A DNA stretch of 16,726 bases from Alistipes sp. CAG:514 (GTDB lineage Bacteria; Bacteroidota; Bacteroidia; Bacteroidales; UBA932), in assembly GCA_000431015.1 (NCBI GenBank), contig HF985987.1, positions 1-16,726 of the forward strand, written 5' to 3'. The first letter of the stretch is position 1. Each line of letters begins with the position of its first letter. The position numbers and the translations under genes are program-made. This document shows positions 14,990-16,726 of this stretch, in pieces. The notes under the pieces are model-generated. The model did no database searches. It was not told the DNA's origin and saw nothing but the letters and a program-made list of their open reading frames with translations.

Positions 14990-15018
14990 TAAAAATCGCA
15001 GATTTTTATGTAAGTTTG
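14990..15018 (+). promoter_or_regulatory. Palindrome next to the -7 box of the YtxH operon
   Basis: TAAAAATC-GCA-GATTTTTA (14990-15008) is a perfect 8-bp inverted repeat around three bases. It is followed by TAAGTTTG (15011-15018), an exact -7 box, and the ATG at 15034. No TTTG stands at the -33 position, where the palindrome lies instead. That would suit an activator or repressor site. A weak AT-rich terminator for upstream transcription is the alternative. Confidence 0.5.
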
Positions 15019-15033
15019 TGAAAATCGAATGTT

Positions 15034-15348
15034 ATGAGAGGAGATTCTTTATTCGCGTTTGTCGCGGGGGCGGCCGCGGGGCTGACTCTGGGGCTGTTGT
15101 TCGCTCCGGAGAGGGGCGAGGAGACTCGCAGGAAACTTAGGGAGACTGCCGGCGATGCGGCTGATTCGGCCAAGGCGCGGGCCAGGCTCGCCAGGATGGA
15201 ACTCAATGACCTCAGGGCTGAACTGCAGGACAAGGCTGAGGATCTGAAGGAGGATGTGAGGATGAGGATCCTTGAGCGTCTGGAGAAGCTGGAAAGCGCC
15301 ATTCAGAAGGACATTGAATATGCCGATGGGCGTTCAGAAAACATCTGA
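15034..15348 (+). CDS. YtxH-domain membrane protein
   Basis: This 104-residue protein has one N-terminal membrane segment, FAFVAGAAAGLTLGLLFAP, followed by RGEETRRKL, the usual YtxH opening. The rest is a long charged helix or coiled coil rich in Ala, Glu, Arg and Leu. YtxH proteins are small envelope proteins linked to general stress in Bacillus; the molecular role is unknown. It is the first gene of a tight three-gene operon. The next start lies 2 bp after its stop. Confidence 0.85.
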   Translation: MRGDSLFAFVAGAAAGLTLGLLFAPERGEETRRKLRETAGDAADSAKARARLARMELNDLRAELQDKAEDLKEDVRMRILERLEKLESAIQKDIEYADGRSENI

Positions 15349-15350
15349 CG

Positions 15351-15701
15351 ATGAGCGAGTTCACTAAACCTGTCGAGGATCTTGGCAGGAACACCGCCGA
15401 CTATGTTGAGGCTCGGATCGACGACCTTAAGCTGAGGACGGCGAAAGGGCTTTCCCTGACGCTCGGCAAGTTGCTCTACATGCTGCTTGTCCTGTTCATC
15501 GTGTCGGTCATACTGACAGCGCTTGCGGTCGGTGGCGTGATGTGGATCGGGGAGTTGATCGGCAGTTATGCTGCCGGCGCGGGGATCGTGGCCGTGGTGT
15601 TCGCCGTGATTCTGGGGATTGTCATCCTGCTGAGAAAGAGGCTTTTCCGCAATACTTTCGTTCCGATGTTCATCAAACTTTTCTTTGACGAGGACAGATA
15701 G
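15351..15701 (+). CDS. DUF1469 / holin-X superfamily membrane protein
   Basis: This 116-residue protein begins with an amphipathic N-terminal region (VEARIDDLKLRTAKG) and has two hydrophobic segments at about residues 40-65 and 72-93, then a basic tail, RKRLFRNTF. This matches DUF1469 (YqjE-like; often annotated as phage holin family protein). The location is the inner membrane. Nothing around it looks like a phage lysis module, so the holin label describes the fold family rather than the function. It lies between a YtxH-type gene and a small basic protein gene, 2 and 3 bp from each. Confidence 0.82.
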   Translation: MSEFTKPVEDLGRNTADYVEARIDDLKLRTAKGLSLTLGKLLYMLLVLFIVSVILTALAVGGVMWIGELIGSYAAGAGIVAVVFAVILGIVILLRKRLFRNTFVPMFIKLFFDEDR

Positions 15702-15704
15702 GCC

Positions 15705-15938
15705 ATGAGATACTCTGAAATCAAGACGATGGACGGGCTGGAGTCCGCCCAGAAAGATGTCCGGGAGCGCCTTCGGCGCAGGGAACTTGCTGTGCGTGAG
15801 TCGCTTCTTGATGTCAAGGAGGCGTTCACGCCTTCCAACATGCTGTTCAGCGGCTTGAGGAACCTTTCGGCGTTCCTTCCGGTGGAGAAGTTGCTACTTG
15901 TGGCCATACGGATCTTTAAGCGTAGGCTATTCAGGTGA
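15705..15938 (+). CDS. Small basic protein, third gene of the YtxH-DUF1469 operon
   Basis: This 77-residue protein is very rich in Arg, Lys and Glu. Residues of about 10-45 are likely helical (QKDVRERLRRREL). A C-terminal hydrophobic stretch, FLPVEKLLLVAIRIF, ends in KRRLFR. It has no recognised domain. Its position and build (charged helix, then a short membrane-like segment with a basic tail) recall YqjK, which follows yqjE in enterobacteria, but I cannot show homology. It starts 3 bp after the DUF1469 stop and ends only 3 bp before the stop of the convergent gene. Confidence 0.75.
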   Translation: MRYSEIKTMDGLESAQKDVRERLRRRELAVRESLLDVKEAFTPSNMLFSGLRNLSAFLPVEKLLLVAIRIFKRRLFR

Positions 15939-15941
15939 TAA

Positions 15942-16726
15942 TCAGTCATATTCATAAATTGTCGAATGAGCATATTCAGAGAAAGAATTGAGGTTGTCCG
16001 GGATGTGATCGCTAAACGGACCCTGGAACTTTATGCGGGACACAAAGTGGGCGGAATCCCCGACAATCCTGAAGTAATCAGCCAATTTCCCGTTCCAGAC
16101 TCCGAGGATGTCCTCGCCATAAATAAATTTATAGGCAGTCTTGAAATTATTTCGGACTGAATCAATTTTTTCTGTTGCGGGATTGATTATGAGAATATAG
16201 TCCCCATTGTTTACATCAACGGCAATTTTGTCTTGAGAGAAACTATATGAAAAGGCGTTATCAAGACTATGAAGACAATGAATTTTATCATCGCCATGTG
16301 AAAAAACAATGGAATAACCTATGTCATAAGTTTTCTTTCCGTCTCTTTTTGAAACGGAAAGAAGCTGGACCGCTATCGTTTGATCAGCAACCAGTAATTG
16401 CTGGACTTCGTCATTCAATAAAAGATGATCTTTCCACGTTGATCCAAAATCTGTTGATGACATAACCCGACCTCTATTGACAGTCACTCCTCTTCTTACC
16501 AAATCGTAAAAAGAACAGTATAAGATGCTATCCTGTATCACGATATTGTTGCAATTCCAGCCCCCACCAGGACTGAATTTCTTCTCCCAATTCCTCCCCC
16601 CATCACTGGTCGTAAAAAATGTGGAGCTCTTTTCCTGTTTGTGTGACGCTGATAAAATCCACTTATTATTATCGCAAAGCAACAGTCTCGAGGGATGATA
16701 TTCCGTTCCGATTCCATTCTCGACAG
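15942..16726 (-). CDS. Asp-box (BNR) repeat protein, N-terminus beyond the window
   Basis: The reading frame is open to the right edge, so the true start lies outside; a TTG at 16682 is not needed. Two Asp boxes of the form S-x-D-x-G-x-x-W are visible: TSDGGRNW (about 16588-16610) and STDFGSTW (about 16434-16457). Such boxes mark beta-propeller folds found in sialidases, sortilin and YCF48-like proteins. The visible part, about 261 residues, lacks sialidase catalytic motifs that I can recognise, so I do not call an enzyme. The gene is clearly more AT-rich than its neighbours and may be acquired. It is convergent with the YtxH operon. Confidence 0.75.
   Translation of the reverse strand, partial: VENGIGTEYHPSRLLLCDNNKWILSASHKQEKSSTFFTTSDGGRNWEKKFSPGGGWNCNNIVIQDSILYCSFYDLVRRGVTVNRGRVMSSTDFGSTWKDHLLLNDEVQQLLVADQTIAVQLLSVSKRDGKKTYDIGYSIVFSHGDDKIHCLHSLDNAFSYSFSQDKIAVDVNNGDYILIINPATEKIDSVRNNFKTAYKFIYGEDILGVWNGKLADYFRIVGDSAHFVSRIKFQGPFSDHIPDNLNSFSEYAHSTIYEYD

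Noticed and set aside
15351..15701. Phage lysis module or prophage, because of the holin-family label
   Set aside because: No endolysin, integrase, capsid or tail gene is nearby, and DUF1469 proteins are common chromosomal envelope proteins.

Overview
The window looks like a chromosomal segment of a Bacteroidales bacterium (phylum Bacteroidota) with moderately GC-rich genes. The support is a DUF4369/TlpA-type lipoprotein, a DUF4374-type protein, Bacteroidota-style promoters (TTTG, 19-20 nt, TAnnTTTG) in front of several genes, almost no Shine-Dalgarno sequences, and menaquinone rather than ubiquinone genes. The genus cannot be fixed from the sequence alone.

Layout. (1) 1-1914: a leftward menaquinone pair, menA then ubiE/menG, which make and methylate demethylmenaquinone. 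It is followed by a 51-bp tandem repeat at the left edge. The methyltransferase carries an in-frame, hairpin-rich insertion. (2) 2024-4902: a rightward pair, a thioredoxin-fold lipoprotein and uvrC (nucleotide excision repair), only 2 bp apart. (3) 4903-6260: 51-bp-phased repeat units, then a lower-GC DUF4374 gene that has lost its 5' end, then a terminator. (4) 6382-8857: a promoter and a two-gene secreted-enzyme unit, a C69-family dipeptidase and a NodB-type polysaccharide deacetylase. (5) 8858-10568: a 159-bp imperfect palindrome and a leftward AAA ATPase/DUF4143 gene with its promoter. (6) 10574-14651: four regularly spaced 16-bp near-palindromes, then the promoter and gene of the replicative DNA polymerase III alpha subunit (dnaE). 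(7) 14652-15938: more 51-bp-phased repeats, then a three-gene envelope operon (YtxH-like, DUF1469/holin-X-like, small basic protein) that resembles enterobacterial yqjD-yqjE-yqjK in architecture. (8) 15942-16726: a leftward, lower-GC Asp-box (BNR) protein cut by the window edge.

Most protein-coding content is ordinary housekeeping. The unusual material is in the non-coding and repeat layer: an in-frame palindromic element inside menG, a foldback element with a separate arm copy upstream of the dipeptidase, the four-box array between the ATPase gene and dnaE, 17-codon-phased repeats at the 3' flanks of three core genes, and a strong apparent excess of the hexamer GAATAT/ATATTC that overrides normal codon choice. 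No complete new multi-gene defence or mobile system is visible. No rRNA, tRNA or CRISPR array was found.
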